A stretch of 64,000 nucleotides of DNA from Peribacillus sp. ACCC06369 (GTDB lineage Bacteria > Bacillota > Bacilli > Bacillales > DSM-1321). The stretch spans positions 2,976,001 through 3,040,000 of the forward strand of contig NZ_JAUCEN010000002.1 of the NCBI RefSeq assembly GCF_030348945.1, read 5' to 3'. Below, one piece after another: positions 27,184 to 35,530 of the stretch. The notes beneath the pieces are model-generated. The model made no database searches. It saw only the letters and a list, made by a program, of their open reading frames with translations, and was not told the origin of the DNA. Made by a program: the position numbers and the translations under genes. Positions within the stretch are counted from its first letter, which is position 1, and every line of letters starts with the position of its first letter.

Positions 27184-27230
27184 AACCATAGTGAGTCCTC
27201 TGTGTATAAGGGGCTCATTATGGTCTTTTT
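27184..27230 (+). terminator. Terminator after the putative immunity gene
   Basis: ACCATAGTGAGTCC and GGGCTCATTATGGT arms around a 12-base loop, then CTTTTTG. Confidence 0.7.
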
Positions 27231-27436
27231 GTGAGGGTAATTATACTTAGTGTACCTCACCTTTTTCCCCTAAGCATTATCACCCAATAAAAGTCATCTT
27301 TCATTGCACAAAGTCTTGAAAAACGGAGCATATGAGAGTATTCAGGATTAAATCAAAGGACTCTTGATATCTATTCCTCAGTCCTTGTCATTTTTATTTA
27401 TAATTTTCATCAACATTGAAGCATTAGGGGTAACTA

Positions 27437-27551
27437 ATTTCCTTTAATATCCAAATAGTTACTGACTTTATTCTGATTGTAATTATCGTATGTAAAGTTC
27501 TCATTGATTATCTTCATTTCTAGTAACAACCTATTGATTGTCATTAATAAT
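27437..27551 (-). pseudogene. Fragment downstream of a broken phage-like gene
   Basis: A 37-codon minus-strand frame (MTINRLLLEMKIINENFTYDNYN...LDIKGN) directly after the next entry. It may be the tail of the same decayed phage-type protein. I see nothing else in 27231-27436. Confidence 0.3.
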
Positions 27552-27845
27552 TCACTCTTCTTGCTTGCTTAGGATATAAGTCAACATTTCATCCATCTTA
27601 TCTGCATGTGCTAATTTGTTATTTCCACCACGATGCTCAACTTTTACAATAGGATCATCTAATATTTTCTTAATGATAAACTTATTTTTATCCTTCAAAT
27701 AAGTGAAATAACCTTCCCACTCTTTGAGCTGCGCTTGTTTGGAATATCCTGTTTTCACTTTTTCATTTAATGCTTCACATAGTGCTTTGTTGTTTTTGAA
27801 AATTTCTCCTTCACTAAAGTTTCATGTGTTGATAATATTACTCAT
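27552..27845 (-). pseudogene. Phage- or plasmid-like gene with an in-frame stop
   Basis: From an ATG at 27845 the frame reads MSNIINT, hits TGA, then continues in the same frame as NFSEGEIFKNNKALCEALNEKVKTGYSKQAQLKEWEGYFTYLKDKNKFIIKKIL to a natural stop. The intact upstream half and single nonsense codon point to recent decay. The style (short, Lys-rich, LCEALNEK...KEWEGYF) is that of phage accessory or antirepressor proteins, but I cannot name the family. Confidence 0.5.
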
Positions 27846-27879
27846 TTTAATATTCCGTTACTCCTTTCATCCTTTAAAT

Positions 27880-27940
27880 AATATAGTTTGATTACTGACT
27901 CCTATTTTTTCTGCAACCTCATTTGTATTGGATATCTAAA
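27880..27940 (-). pseudogene. Remnant of a helix-turn-helix protein
   Basis: The minus strand encodes SNTNEVAEKIGVSNQTI, a clear MerR/anti-repressor-type helix-turn-helix, with no start codon and early stops around it. Confidence 0.5.
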
Positions 27941-28018
27941 ACCTTACAAATAAACTCTAAGCCTCTCATTACTCTCACTCCAAATCTGATTGAATCAACT
28001 TTCCCTACACTAATAAAT

Positions 28019-28037
28019 AATCTGATTAAATCAGATT
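28019..28037. promoter_or_regulatory. Perfect palindrome, possible phage-type operator
   Basis: AATCTGATT-A-AATCAGATT. A related half site, AATCTGATTGAATCA, lies about 36 bp to the left (27983). Together with the HTH debris it looks like a leftover repressor-binding region. Confidence 0.45.
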
Positions 28038-28154
28038 GTAAATAATATACATGTAAATATTTAGTATTAACGTTAGAAATTCTACCTTATTACCTTGTTT
28101 TTAATAATCCACCTTTAACTTTTTACAAAAATAAGATACAATTTAAATGATGCA

Positions 28155-28189
28155 CAGTTTAAAACATACAAGATCGTAAACTGCTTTTT
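28155..28189 (+). promoter_or_regulatory. Possible attenuator hairpin in the ABC-F leader
   Basis: CAGTTTA and TAAACTG pair around a 15-base loop and are followed by CTTTTTG, about 80 bp before the ABC-F start codon. The stem is short, so this is only a candidate for the leader-type control known for some ABC-F genes. Confidence 0.3.
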
Positions 28190-28266
28190 GTATGAATCAG
28201 CGTAAAACTAATGAAACAAAGTGTTGGACACGTTGAAACAAAAGTATTTTGGAGGAATGTAAATAA

Positions 28267-29886
28267 ATGATTACAGTAAATAATGTTGGTTTACGTTATG
28301 GTGATCGTAAACTGTTTGAAGATGTTAATATAAAATTCACGCCTGGTAACTGCTACGGTCTGATAGGTGCTAATGGTGCGGGTAAATCTACGTTCCTAAA
28401 AATCCTTTCCGGTGAAATTGAAGCACAATCCGGTGATGTCCATATGGGGCCTGGCGAACGCCTTGCCGTTCTAAAACAAGATCACTTCGCTTTTGAAGAA
28501 GAAGAGGTCCTTAAAGTTGTCATTATGGGACACGAAAGATTATATGAAGTCATGCAAGAAAAAGATGCCATCTATATGAAGGAAAACTTCACGGACGAAG
28601 ACGGAATGAAAGCGGCCGAACTTGAAGGTGAATTTGCCGAATTAAATGGTTGGGAAGCTGAACCTGAAGCTTCCATTCTCTTAAAAGGCCTTGGTATTGC
28701 AGAAGACCTGCATACAAAGAAAATGGCAGAATTGAACGGTGGCGACAAAGTTAAAGTATTGCTTGCCCAGGCACTATTCGGTAAGCCGGATGTTCTATTA
28801 CTGGATGAGCCTACCAACCACTTGGACTTAAAAGCGATCAAATGGCTGGAAGAGTTCTTGATCAACTTTGAAAACACAGTTATCGTAGTTTCCCATGACC
28901 GTTACTTCCTTAACAAAGTTTGTACACATATTGCGGATCTAGATTTCGGTAAAATCAAAGTTTATATCGGTAACTATGACTTCTGGTATGAATCAAGCCA
29001 GCTTGCCCTTAAATTGACTCAAGATGCCAACAAGAAAAAAGAAGAAAAAATCAAAGAGCTTCAAAATTTCATCGCTCGATTCAGTGCCAATGCATCCAAA
29101 TCAAGCCAGGCGACATCCCGTAAGAAATTATTGGACAAAATCAGCTTGGATGACATACAGCCTTCTTCTCGCCGCTATCCATATGTCGGCTTTTCACCTG
29201 AGCGTGAAATCGGGAATGACCTGCTTCGTGTAGATGGAATCTCGAAAACGATCGATGGCATAAAAATATTGGATAATGTCAGCTTCACAATGAATAAGGG
29301 TGACAAAATCGCTTTTGTCGGTAAAGATGAGATTGCCAAAACAACAATGTTCAAAATCTTGGCAGGTGAAATTGAACCGGATAGCGGCTCATTCAAATGG
29401 GGCGTTACGACCTCTCAGGCATACTTCCCTAAAGATAATGCCGAGTTCTTTGAAGGTGTCGATTTAACTCTTGTCGATTGGCTCCGTCAATATTCTCCTA
29501 ATGACCAGAGCGAAAGCTTCCTGCGCGGTTTCTTGGGCAGAATGTTATTCTCTGGCGATGAAGTTACGAAAAAGGCAAGTGTTCTTTCAGGGGGCGAAAA
29601 AGTCCGCTGTATGCTTTCTAAAATGATGTTAAGCGGTTCGAACGTGCTAATGCTTGATGAACCTACTAACCATCTAGACTTAGAGTCAATTACGGCATTG
29701 AATAACGGTTTGATCAGCTTTAAAGGATCGATGATCTTCTCTTCTCATGATCATCAGTTCATCCAAACTATAGCGAACCGAATCATTGAACTTACACCAA
29801 AAGGTACAGTTGATAAGCAAATTAGCTATGATGAATACCTTGAAAATAGCCAATTACAAAAACAAGTGGCTGAAATGTACAAATAA
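28267..29886 (+). CDS. ABC-F family ATPase, YkpA-like
   Basis: A 539-residue soluble protein with two ABC domains and no membrane segments: an ABC-F translation factor acting at the ribosomal E site. Domain 1: Walker A GANGAGKST (about residue 37), degenerate signature LNGGDKVK, Walker B LLLDEPTNHLD. The linker is basic (KKKEEKIKELQNFIARF). Domain 2: degenerate Walker A GKDEIAKTT, canonical LSGGEKVR, Walker B LMLDEPTNHLD. The length equals that of YkpA-type proteins. The degenerate P-loop in domain 2 is shared by that subgroup as I recall. A terminator follows. Confidence 0.9.
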   Translation: MITVNNVGLRYGDRKLFEDVNIKFTPGNCYGLIGANGAGKSTFLKILSGEIEAQSGDVHMGPGERLAVLKQDHFAFEEEEVLKVVIMGHERLYEVMQEKDAIYMKENFTDEDGMKAAELEGEFAELNGWEAEPEASILLKGLGIAEDLHTKKMAELNGGDKVKVLLAQALFGKPDVLLLDEPTNHLDLKAIKWLEEFLINFENTVIVVSHDRYFLNKVCTHIADLDFGKIKVYIGNYDFWYESSQLALKLTQDANKKKEEKIKELQNFIARFSANASKSSQATSRKKLLDKISLDDIQPSSRRYPYVGFSPEREIGNDLLRVDGISKTIDGIKILDNVSFTMNKGDKIAFVGKDEIAKTTMFKILAGEIEPDSGSFKWGVTTSQAYFPKDNAEFFEGVDLTLVDWLRQYSPNDQSESFLRGFLGRMLFSGDEVTKKASVLSGGEKVRCMLSKMMLSGSNVLMLDEPTNHLDLESITALNNGLISFKGSMIFSSHDHQFIQTIANRIIELTPKGTVDKQISYDEYLENSQLQKQVAEMYK

Positions 29887-29893
29887 GATTTAT

Positions 29894-29926
29894 GAAAGCA
29901 CATCCTTATTGGATGTGCTTTTTTTT
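29894..29926 (+). terminator. Terminator after the ABC-F gene
   Basis: AAAGCACATCC and GGATGTGCTTT arms with a TTATT loop and a long T run. Confidence 0.9.
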
Positions 29927-30083
29927 GGTTCCTGATTCTCCCTACCTGCATTTGTTTCATTCCTTCAATGCATTGAAGGTATAAAAAACACTCTGCAATA
30001 AATATAATAATATTCCTTGAAAGATGGGCACTGAATAATTTCATGGTTAAAAAGGTATATTGGTAAGGAAGGAGTGAGTTGAA

Positions 30084-30356
30084 TTGGATGGTCATACAGT
30101 GAAAAATATTTTTGAGGATACAGGATACCTTTTTTTATATGATAAATTCAGTTATCAATTTTATGTATCCGGATTGTTCGACTTAGTGGATCAAGAAAAA
30201 ATAATTTCGGATTTTTTAAATACTTATGGCTTCGAGGATAAAAATCCACTCTTTTTTGACGACTTTTCCTTTTACTTTAATTGTTTTCATTATTCCCACC
30301 AAAAGCAAAATTTGTTAAATTTCTTGAAAGCCGAGTATGATGAACAAATTTGTTAA
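30084..30356 (+). CDS. Small hypothetical protein
   Basis: A 90-residue protein rich in Phe, Tyr and Asp (YLFLYDKFSYQFYVSGLFDLVDQEKIISDFL). It starts with TTG at 30084, nine bases after AAGGAAGGAG, and is followed by a terminator hairpin. It has no signal peptide or known motif. I do not recognise the family. Confidence 0.6.
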   Translation: MDGHTVKNIFEDTGYLFLYDKFSYQFYVSGLFDLVDQEKIISDFLNTYGFEDKNPLFFDDFSFYFNCFHYSHQKQNLLNFLKAEYDEQIC

Positions 30357-30360
30357 ATAC

Positions 30361-30391
30361 AAAAGGCCAGGTAAACTGATCCGGCCTTTTC
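30361..30391 (+). terminator. Terminator after the 90-aa gene
   Basis: AAAAGGCCAG and CCGGCCTTTT arms, then CTTAAA. Confidence 0.7.
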
Positions 30392-30443
30392 TTAAAACAT
30401 ACACGATTCAAAAAAGGTAAGCGCATATCAGTGCTCTTACCTT
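30372..30443. repeat. ~70-bp repeat, first copy, ending in a terminator hairpin flush with an IS end
   Basis: AACTGATCC-GCCTTTTCTT-AACATACACGATTC followed by AAGGTAAGCGCA...TGCTCTTACCTT. The same sequence, with about six differences, is found at 43471-43540 as the terminator region of floT. The hairpin (30414-30443) is immediately followed by the IS1182-type end AGACTGTAGACAAA. Confidence 0.8.
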
Positions 30444-30800
30444 AGACTGTAGACAAACTCGATGAAAATCGATTTTGTCTACAGTTTTTTTATGGGTGTA
30501 CAATTTAGACGTTGATTTCCGCTCCAGGCACTCGCTTTCCGCGGGCGGTCCGGGGCCTCCTCGGTGCCTTTGCGCCTGCGGGGTCTCCCCCTGGACGCGC
30601 TTTTCCCGCAGGAGTCTCGCACACTCGCTCCAATCAACTTTGTTTTAACTTTTAGATAGAACCCTTTTGCCTAGAATTATTAAAATCTTGAGGTGATGAG
30701 GATGCTTTTAAACATGATTCTATTCAGCGAGATCAACTTGAAATGATTACTTTAGATCAACTGGTGCCAGCGAACCAGTTGGTTCGTAAAATTGAGGAGA
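30444..30800 (+). mobile_element. IS1182-family remnant (copy B): end hairpin, GC-rich block and transposase start
   Basis: The order is AGACTGTAGACAAA end hairpin (30444-30482), GC-rich block (30511-30638), upstream region GATAGAACCCTTTTGCCT, then GAGGTGATGAGG and the transposase ATG at 30702. The first codons match the intact copy, but one base is missing in CTTTTAAACATG, so the frame is lost. Homology stops near 30800 at AAAATTGAGG; the other 90% of the IS is gone. Confidence 0.85.
30511..30638 (-). repeat. GC-rich ~127-bp block inside IS copy B
   Basis: It begins GTTGATTTCCGCTCCAGGCA and ends GCTCCAATCAAC. It is inverted relative to the copies at 25942 and 38496. Confidence 0.85.
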
Positions 30801-30892
30801 AGAATGGAAAAAAATAAGAGACTGTCCATTCTAGAAGAGATACTACCATCCATAGGACTTCTTTGTATCGTAACCTATTGGTAGAACTATAA

Positions 30893-30925
30893 AAGCCAGT
30901 CTCTTAATAAAAAGAACTGGCAACT
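30893..30925 (-). terminator. Probable terminator of the NlpC/P60 gene
   Basis: On the minus strand GCCAGTTC and GACTGGC pair around a 12-base loop, followed by TTTTAT. Confidence 0.5.
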
Positions 30926-30932
30926 TTCTCTA

Positions 30933-31616
30933 TTACATTCTTTTTGCTCCTAAATACCTTTTCTTCCAATAACTATTATCCATAGAGGAAATGCTAACAC
31001 CATTTGATGAGGAGCTGTGTATGAATTGATTACCACCTATATAAATACCAGCATGTGAGGCACCAGGTTTATAGGTTTCATAAAAGACCAAATCTCCAAC
31101 TTGTGGTTTGGACACTTTTGTCCCCTTTTTATAGATTTCCGATACCGTTCTTGGTAAAGTGACATCTGCACCTTTATCGAAAGCGTATTTTAGGAATCCG
31201 CTGCAATCAAAACCTTTTGGTGTAGTTCCACCCCATACATACCGTACATTCAAATGTTTTTTTGCTTCATTCACAATCGCAGTAGATTTATTGCTTGTTT
31301 TATTAATATTAGCTACGTTGGATGTCTGCTTTTTTACCCCCAAAGCTTTATATGTATTCGGACCTACAATACCATCAGCTTTTAAGCCTTTACTTTTTTG
31401 GAACTTTACGACTGCACTTTTAGTAACGGTACCAAAATATGTAGTTGTATTATTACTCTTAAAGTATGCTTTTTTCTTTAGAACCTCTTGTAATTGTTTT
31501 ACTTCTGTATGAGTCATTCCACTTTTTAATGTTCGATCGCCCAATGCAGCATTACTAACCAACGGATTTGATAGTAACAATCCAGAGACTACAAAAGATG
31601 CTATAATTTTTTTCAT
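30933..31616 (-). CDS. Secreted NlpC/P60 endopeptidase with a peptidoglycan-binding domain
   Basis: A 227-residue exported wall hydrolase. A signal peptide (about 1-24, cleavage after SNAA) is followed by a PG_binding_1 domain (LKSGMTHTEVKQLQEVLKK...FQKSKGLKADGIVGPNTYKALG), a Ser/Thr/Asn linker and a C-terminal NlpC/P60 domain. The catalytic Cys is in GFDCSGFLKYAF and His in SHAGIYIG. It would cut stem peptides of peptidoglycan. The ATG at 31616 follows GGGGGAGAAA; the frame to 31670 is an artefact. It is an IS neighbour, but itself intact. Confidence 0.9.
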   Translation of the reverse strand: MKKIIASFVVSGLLLSNPLVSNAALGDRTLKSGMTHTEVKQLQEVLKKKAYFKSNNTTTYFGTVTKSAVVKFQKSKGLKADGIVGPNTYKALGVKKQTSNVANINKTSNKSTAIVNEAKKHLNVRYVWGGTTPKGFDCSGFLKYAFDKGADVTLPRTVSEIYKKGTKVSKPQVGDLVFYETYKPGASHAGIYIGGNQFIHSSSSNGVSISSMDNSYWKKRYLGAKRM

Positions 31617-31974
31617 TTTCTCCCCCGATAAAATTTCTTTTTTTATAATTTTATCATCTTTAAGTGACACACATATTTACCTAATTTTACATTATCATTA
31701 CAAATTTGTGCATAAAGTGTGCATAAAATACAAAATAACTAAAATATCCCTAACGTTCCCGAAAGGTGTTAAGACTATGGACTATGAATCATCCTAAAAT
31801 AGTTTCTTTTTTTCGAACCACATATACTCTACTTCTTATAGTCCCTAATAGATTTTTCTGGAATTAGGGTGAAAAAATAAACAATAGGTAGTAGATATTA
31901 TTGTTTAATACTTAAGAGTAAATGAAAAAGGCTGCCTTAAATACAGTTTAAGTACATTTTTTCACATACTCAAT

Positions 31975-32012
31975 AAAAAGAGTCGTTTTCCCTATAAGAG
32001 AAACGACTCTTT
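31975..32012 (-). terminator. Terminator of the YhgE-type permease gene
   Basis: AAAAAGAGTCGTTT and AAACGACTCTTTT arms around TCCCTATAAGAG. The rest of 31617-32054 shows no gene. Confidence 0.8.
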
Positions 32013-32054
32013 TGGTAAACATGGCAATAAATTGACCAACGTTGTATCCATGTT

Positions 32055-33245
32055 TTATATATTTCGAGAATCCGATACTACTTCCTTCACTCCATTGCGT
32101 TTTAAAGCAGTACTCAGTATCACAATCGTGCTTACTAATCCAATCCAAACAAGAACAGTAACAGGTGTATTCCAGGTTAAGCCTTCCCCAAAGAAGAAAA
32201 ATCCTCGAAGCCCTTCTACCATAAATCTCATTGGCAACCAAGAATAAACCCAATCGTGATAAAATGGAGACATCATTTCTGGAGCCATTGCAAGCAATGG
32301 TGCACCAAAGAAAAGCATTAAGATAAAAATAGGCATACCTTTAAGCCCCAATAGTGAAAGTACAGCTAATATCATTAGAAAAAAGCTAAAGGATGTAATT
32401 GATAAAAATAAAGCCGTATCCATGAAATTCGGGATATTTAAACCAACCATACCATCTGCTATCCAGGTTAAGCCAAATCCAATTACCAGAGCTACAACCG
32501 CACCCATTAAAATTTGCCCGAACTTTCTGACAAGGTTTTCTTTTCTAGTGCGGATCGGCATTTTGCTAATGGAAATAAAGATAATCGCAGCACTTGCCAA
32601 ACTAGCCATCCATAATGGCTGGAATAAAGAAACAGGAGCATTTCCATTCGCACTATTCGTGCCAATTTCATTGACATTTGTGACTTTCTTAGCGATTGGA
32701 ACTGCAAGGCTTGCTGCCTGTTTTGCAGTCAATGTTGCTCCTTGTTTTTCAAAACCATCAAGTAGTTGTTTTCGGACAGTGTTGTTCATGTTGTCAACTA
32801 CTCCATTCAAGACCTGTCCTGCCATCGTTGAAGCAGCCGTATTCATTCCCTGATTAATAAATATTTGTACTTCAGGTGCAGAAGGTGCTGGTGTCCGTAA
32901 TGATGCTTGCTTTGGACTAAAATCTTTGGGAATAACTAAAGCCGCGTAATACTTTTGATTATCTAAACCTTTTTGGACTGCCTCAATACTGTCTACTTCT
33001 GCCCATTTTACAGTAGGGTCTCTATCCTTGGTTGATGCTGAAGACTTTTGTATCATTTCAACAATCGTTTGCCCCATGTTCATCTTTGGTTGATTAGGAA
33101 TTTCCACTCCTTCATCCTCATTTACGATTGCAATCGGCAGATTTTTCGGTTGTGATTGAACCGATGGAAATAATGTCAGTGAAAAAATAAAAATAACTGC
33201 AAATGCGATGATAGGTGAAATCAATACCAGTTTGTTTTTAAACAT
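32055..33245 (-). CDS. YhgE/Pip-type ABC-2 family membrane protein
   Basis: A 396-residue membrane protein. One N-terminal segment (LVLISPIIAFAVIFIFSLTLF) is followed by a ~180-residue extracytoplasmic region with LPIAIVNEDEGVEIPNQ, diagnostic of the YhgE/Pip N-terminal domain, and then five or six C-terminal membrane segments. Relatives include phage-infection proteins and type VII-associated or drug-efflux-like permeases; the function here is open. GAGGGGAAAAAT precedes the ATG. It is divergent from a TetR regulator gene 170 bp away, which probably controls it. Confidence 0.85.
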   Translation of the reverse strand: MFKNKLVLISPIIAFAVIFIFSLTLFPSVQSQPKNLPIAIVNEDEGVEIPNQPKMNMGQTIVEMIQKSSASTKDRDPTVKWAEVDSIEAVQKGLDNQKYYAALVIPKDFSPKQASLRTPAPSAPEVQIFINQGMNTAASTMAGQVLNGVVDNMNNTVRKQLLDGFEKQGATLTAKQAASLAVPIAKKVTNVNEIGTNSANGNAPVSLFQPLWMASLASAAIIFISISKMPIRTRKENLVRKFGQILMGAVVALVIGFGLTWIADGMVGLNIPNFMDTALFLSITSFSFFLMILAVLSLLGLKGMPIFILMLFFGAPLLAMAPEMMSPFYHDWVYSWLPMRFMVEGLRGFFFFGEGLTWNTPVTVLVWIGLVSTIVILSTALKRNGVKEVVSDSRNI

Positions 33246-33417
33246 ATTTTTCCCCTCCTTGGTTTGGGTTTATAATAAAGAACAACCTGTTGTTTTATTT
33301 ACTACATTCAAATTATAATTTGGGGACTAGTTCTGTTTCAATAATCAAAAATGTCACATGTGTTGGTTACGGAACACCTTTTATAAATGTGTTGGATAAA
33401 ATCAAGGAGGAATTAAC

Positions 33418-34035
33418 TTGCTAGATAGTAATACGGATTTACGGATCATCAGGACAAAAGAGTCCATCCGAAATGCACTAGTAGAATTAATCGATGAAAA
33501 AGGGTTCAAAGCAATTACGGTTAAAGACATAACAACCAGAGCAAAAATTAATAGAGGCACATTTTATGCACACTTTCAAGACAAATTTGATTTAATGACT
33601 AAATACGAAGAAGAAATCATGCTTGAAATGTCCAGAATTGCAAAACAGAACATTCCAGGTGTTATTGCCACACTTGGAACCGACTCTCCGACTTTAGCAC
33701 CGTTTAACCTCTCAGTTTCAATATTTGAGTATTTTAATGAAAATAGTGGATTTATGAAAGCTGTGTTAGGTCCAAAAGGAGATTTATCATTTCAAACAAG
33801 ACTGAAAGAATTTATGTGGAAAACACTGTTTGGAAATAATCCAAACGCACTTATTAAGGAGGAAAATTTACTTGTTCCAGGACAATATTTTGCTTCTTAC
33901 GTTGCATCTGCACATATAGGAGTAATTCAACAATGGTTGGATAGTGGCAGGAAAGAATCCCCTCAAGAAATGGCTCGTATCCTATCAACCATTACAGTTA
34001 ATGGTCCCTTCTTTGCAGCAGGTTTGAAAAAATAA
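33418..34035 (+). CDS. TetR/AcrR family transcriptional regulator
   Basis: A 205-residue regulator. The N-terminal TetR helix-turn-helix is seen in RIIRTKESIRNALVELIDEKGFKAITVKDITTRAKINRGTFYAHF, and the C-terminal ligand domain resembles the TetR_C group that accompanies YhgE-type permeases. The start is TTG at 33418, seven bases after AAGGAGG. It is divergently oriented to the permease gene, so local autoregulated repression is likely; the 172-bp gap contains no perfect palindrome that I can see. Confidence 0.88.
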   Translation: MLDSNTDLRIIRTKESIRNALVELIDEKGFKAITVKDITTRAKINRGTFYAHFQDKFDLMTKYEEEIMLEMSRIAKQNIPGVIATLGTDSPTLAPFNLSVSIFEYFNENSGFMKAVLGPKGDLSFQTRLKEFMWKTLFGNNPNALIKEENLLVPGQYFASYVASAHIGVIQQWLDSGRKESPQEMARILSTITVNGPFFAAGLKK

Positions 34036-34048
34036 ATCACACAGGGAT

Positions 34049-34087
34049 AAAGGGACAATACCATGAAAAATAGGTACTGTCCCTTTA
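34049..34087. terminator. Terminator after the first TetR gene
   Basis: AAGGGACAATACC and GGTACTGTCCCTTT arms around ATGAAAAATA. Confidence 0.8.
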
Positions 34088-34192
34088 TTATAAATATGCT
34101 TATACTCTAACCTGCCCCTTTAGTTCCATAAAAAAAGGCTGTCTAAACAACAGCCTCACTATTTCACCCTAAGTTAGTCTTCTTGTATCTAT

Positions 34193-34480
34193 TTATGGTC
34201 CATAAAAAATCATAAATAGCATTAGAAATATGTTTAATACTAACAAAATCTTACCAAAGAGATTTTTTATAGCTAAAACAGAAAATACAATAGAAATTAT
34301 GAATGAAAAAATCGCTAGTTTTGGTGGAAAATACACAACGTCTAAAATGCTTGACATAGAAAAATACAAAAGAAAAATGCTAATAAATATAAATAACATT
34401 GAAAAAATTAATGCTATCGTGATATAAATAAAAGTCCTGAGTTTTTTCAGATGTTGTTTCTCATAACTATAATCAACCAT
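34193..34480 (-). CDS. Small integral membrane protein of unknown function
   Basis: A 95-residue protein. The charged N-terminus (MVDYSYEKQHLKKLR) is followed by three hydrophobic segments (about 16-42, 52-67, 74-93). AGGAGGGG lies directly before the ATG. I recognise no family. Confidence 0.65.
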   Translation of the reverse strand: MVDYSYEKQHLKKLRTFIYITIALIFSMLFIFISIFLLYFSMSSILDVVYFPPKLAIFSFIISIVFSVLAIKNLFGKILLVLNIFLMLFMIFYGP

Positions 34481-34660
34481 TTTCCCCTCCTGATATTAAG
34501 TTTGTTTACTCCTTAAAAATCAACCTTTACCGAATACTATTCTCTTTCTGAACAATAAATACCTTCATCAACTATTCTGCCCCTTTAGTTAATTAAGCAA
34601 AAATTCCACCTTATGGTAGCCCCAGATCTAAGCTACCGAACCTCGTAGTTGAAGAATTTT

Positions 34661-35215
34661 CTATTTGGAATTTATGTAATAAACCAGATTATCAGTCCAT
34701 TCACCAAATTCAAAAATAAATCCTTTTCTTATGCATTCAAACTCCATGCCTACACTCTCTGCTAACTTATAAGAAGGTGTGTTATCAACGTTTATATGAG
34801 CCTCAATTCGGTGGAAATTTAAGTCTTTAAAGGCGATATTAAGGGCTTCTTTTACTGCCTCTTTACAATAACCATTTCTCCAATATTGATTATGAATAGT
34901 GTAACCTATCCTACCCCATTGAAAGTCATTTCTCTCTAAGGTGGAAAAATCTATCGTTCCAAGATGTGTACCGTCTTCTTTCCTAAAGACACCAAAAACA
35001 TATGCTATATCATCCACTGCTAATTCTTGATGTTTTTCCACTAAGTTGGTAAACCATTCCTCTATACATTCACTCATATCAATCTTCCCTTGATCATACC
35101 TGTGTTGAGAAGGATGTCTATTTTTAAATTCGCTAAGCCAATTTTTAAAATCATTTTCCTTTAATGGTCTTATTACTAATCTTCCTGTTTCAGAAACGCA
35201 GTCAAATTTGTTCAA
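34661..35215 (-). CDS. GNAT family N-acetyltransferase, RimJ/RimL-like
   Basis: A protein of about 184 residues with the RimJ-type layout: TGRLVIRPLKENDFKNWL at the N-terminus, GTIDFSTLERNDFQWGRIGYTIH, and the acetyl-CoA site YWRNGYCKEAVKEALNIAFKDLN, then HRIEAHINVDNTPSYKLAESVGM. It probably acetylates a small molecule or protein N-terminus. I choose TTG at 35215, eight bases after AGAAAGG; TTG at 35224 is also in frame. Confidence 0.85.
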   Translation of the reverse strand: MNKFDCVSETGRLVIRPLKENDFKNWLSEFKNRHPSQHRYDQGKIDMSECIEEWFTNLVEKHQELAVDDIAYVFGVFRKEDGTHLGTIDFSTLERNDFQWGRIGYTIHNQYWRNGYCKEAVKEALNIAFKDLNFHRIEAHINVDNTPSYKLAESVGMEFECIRKGFIFEFGEWTDNLVYYINSK

Positions 35216-35530
35216 ATAAAACAACCTTTCTATTTAGGTCTTTTCTTAACTCTTAATATCTCTCCATTTCAAAATAAATCCAATTATTAACTATTCGCCT
35301 TAACAGTATAAATCCCTTTTTGCAACGTATTCAATCTTCAACTAAACTGCCACGTTAGTTCCATAAGAATAAGCTGTTGCTTTGAAATAAAGTTTGATCA
35401 AAATTAACTCACAAACCAGTATTTTACGATAAATAAAAAGAATCCATTTTGAAAAAAAGATTGATCAAAATGGAATCTTCTCCAGCAGATTTAAGTTTGG
35501 TTTTTATAAAAATTTTTGATCATTTTCTAC

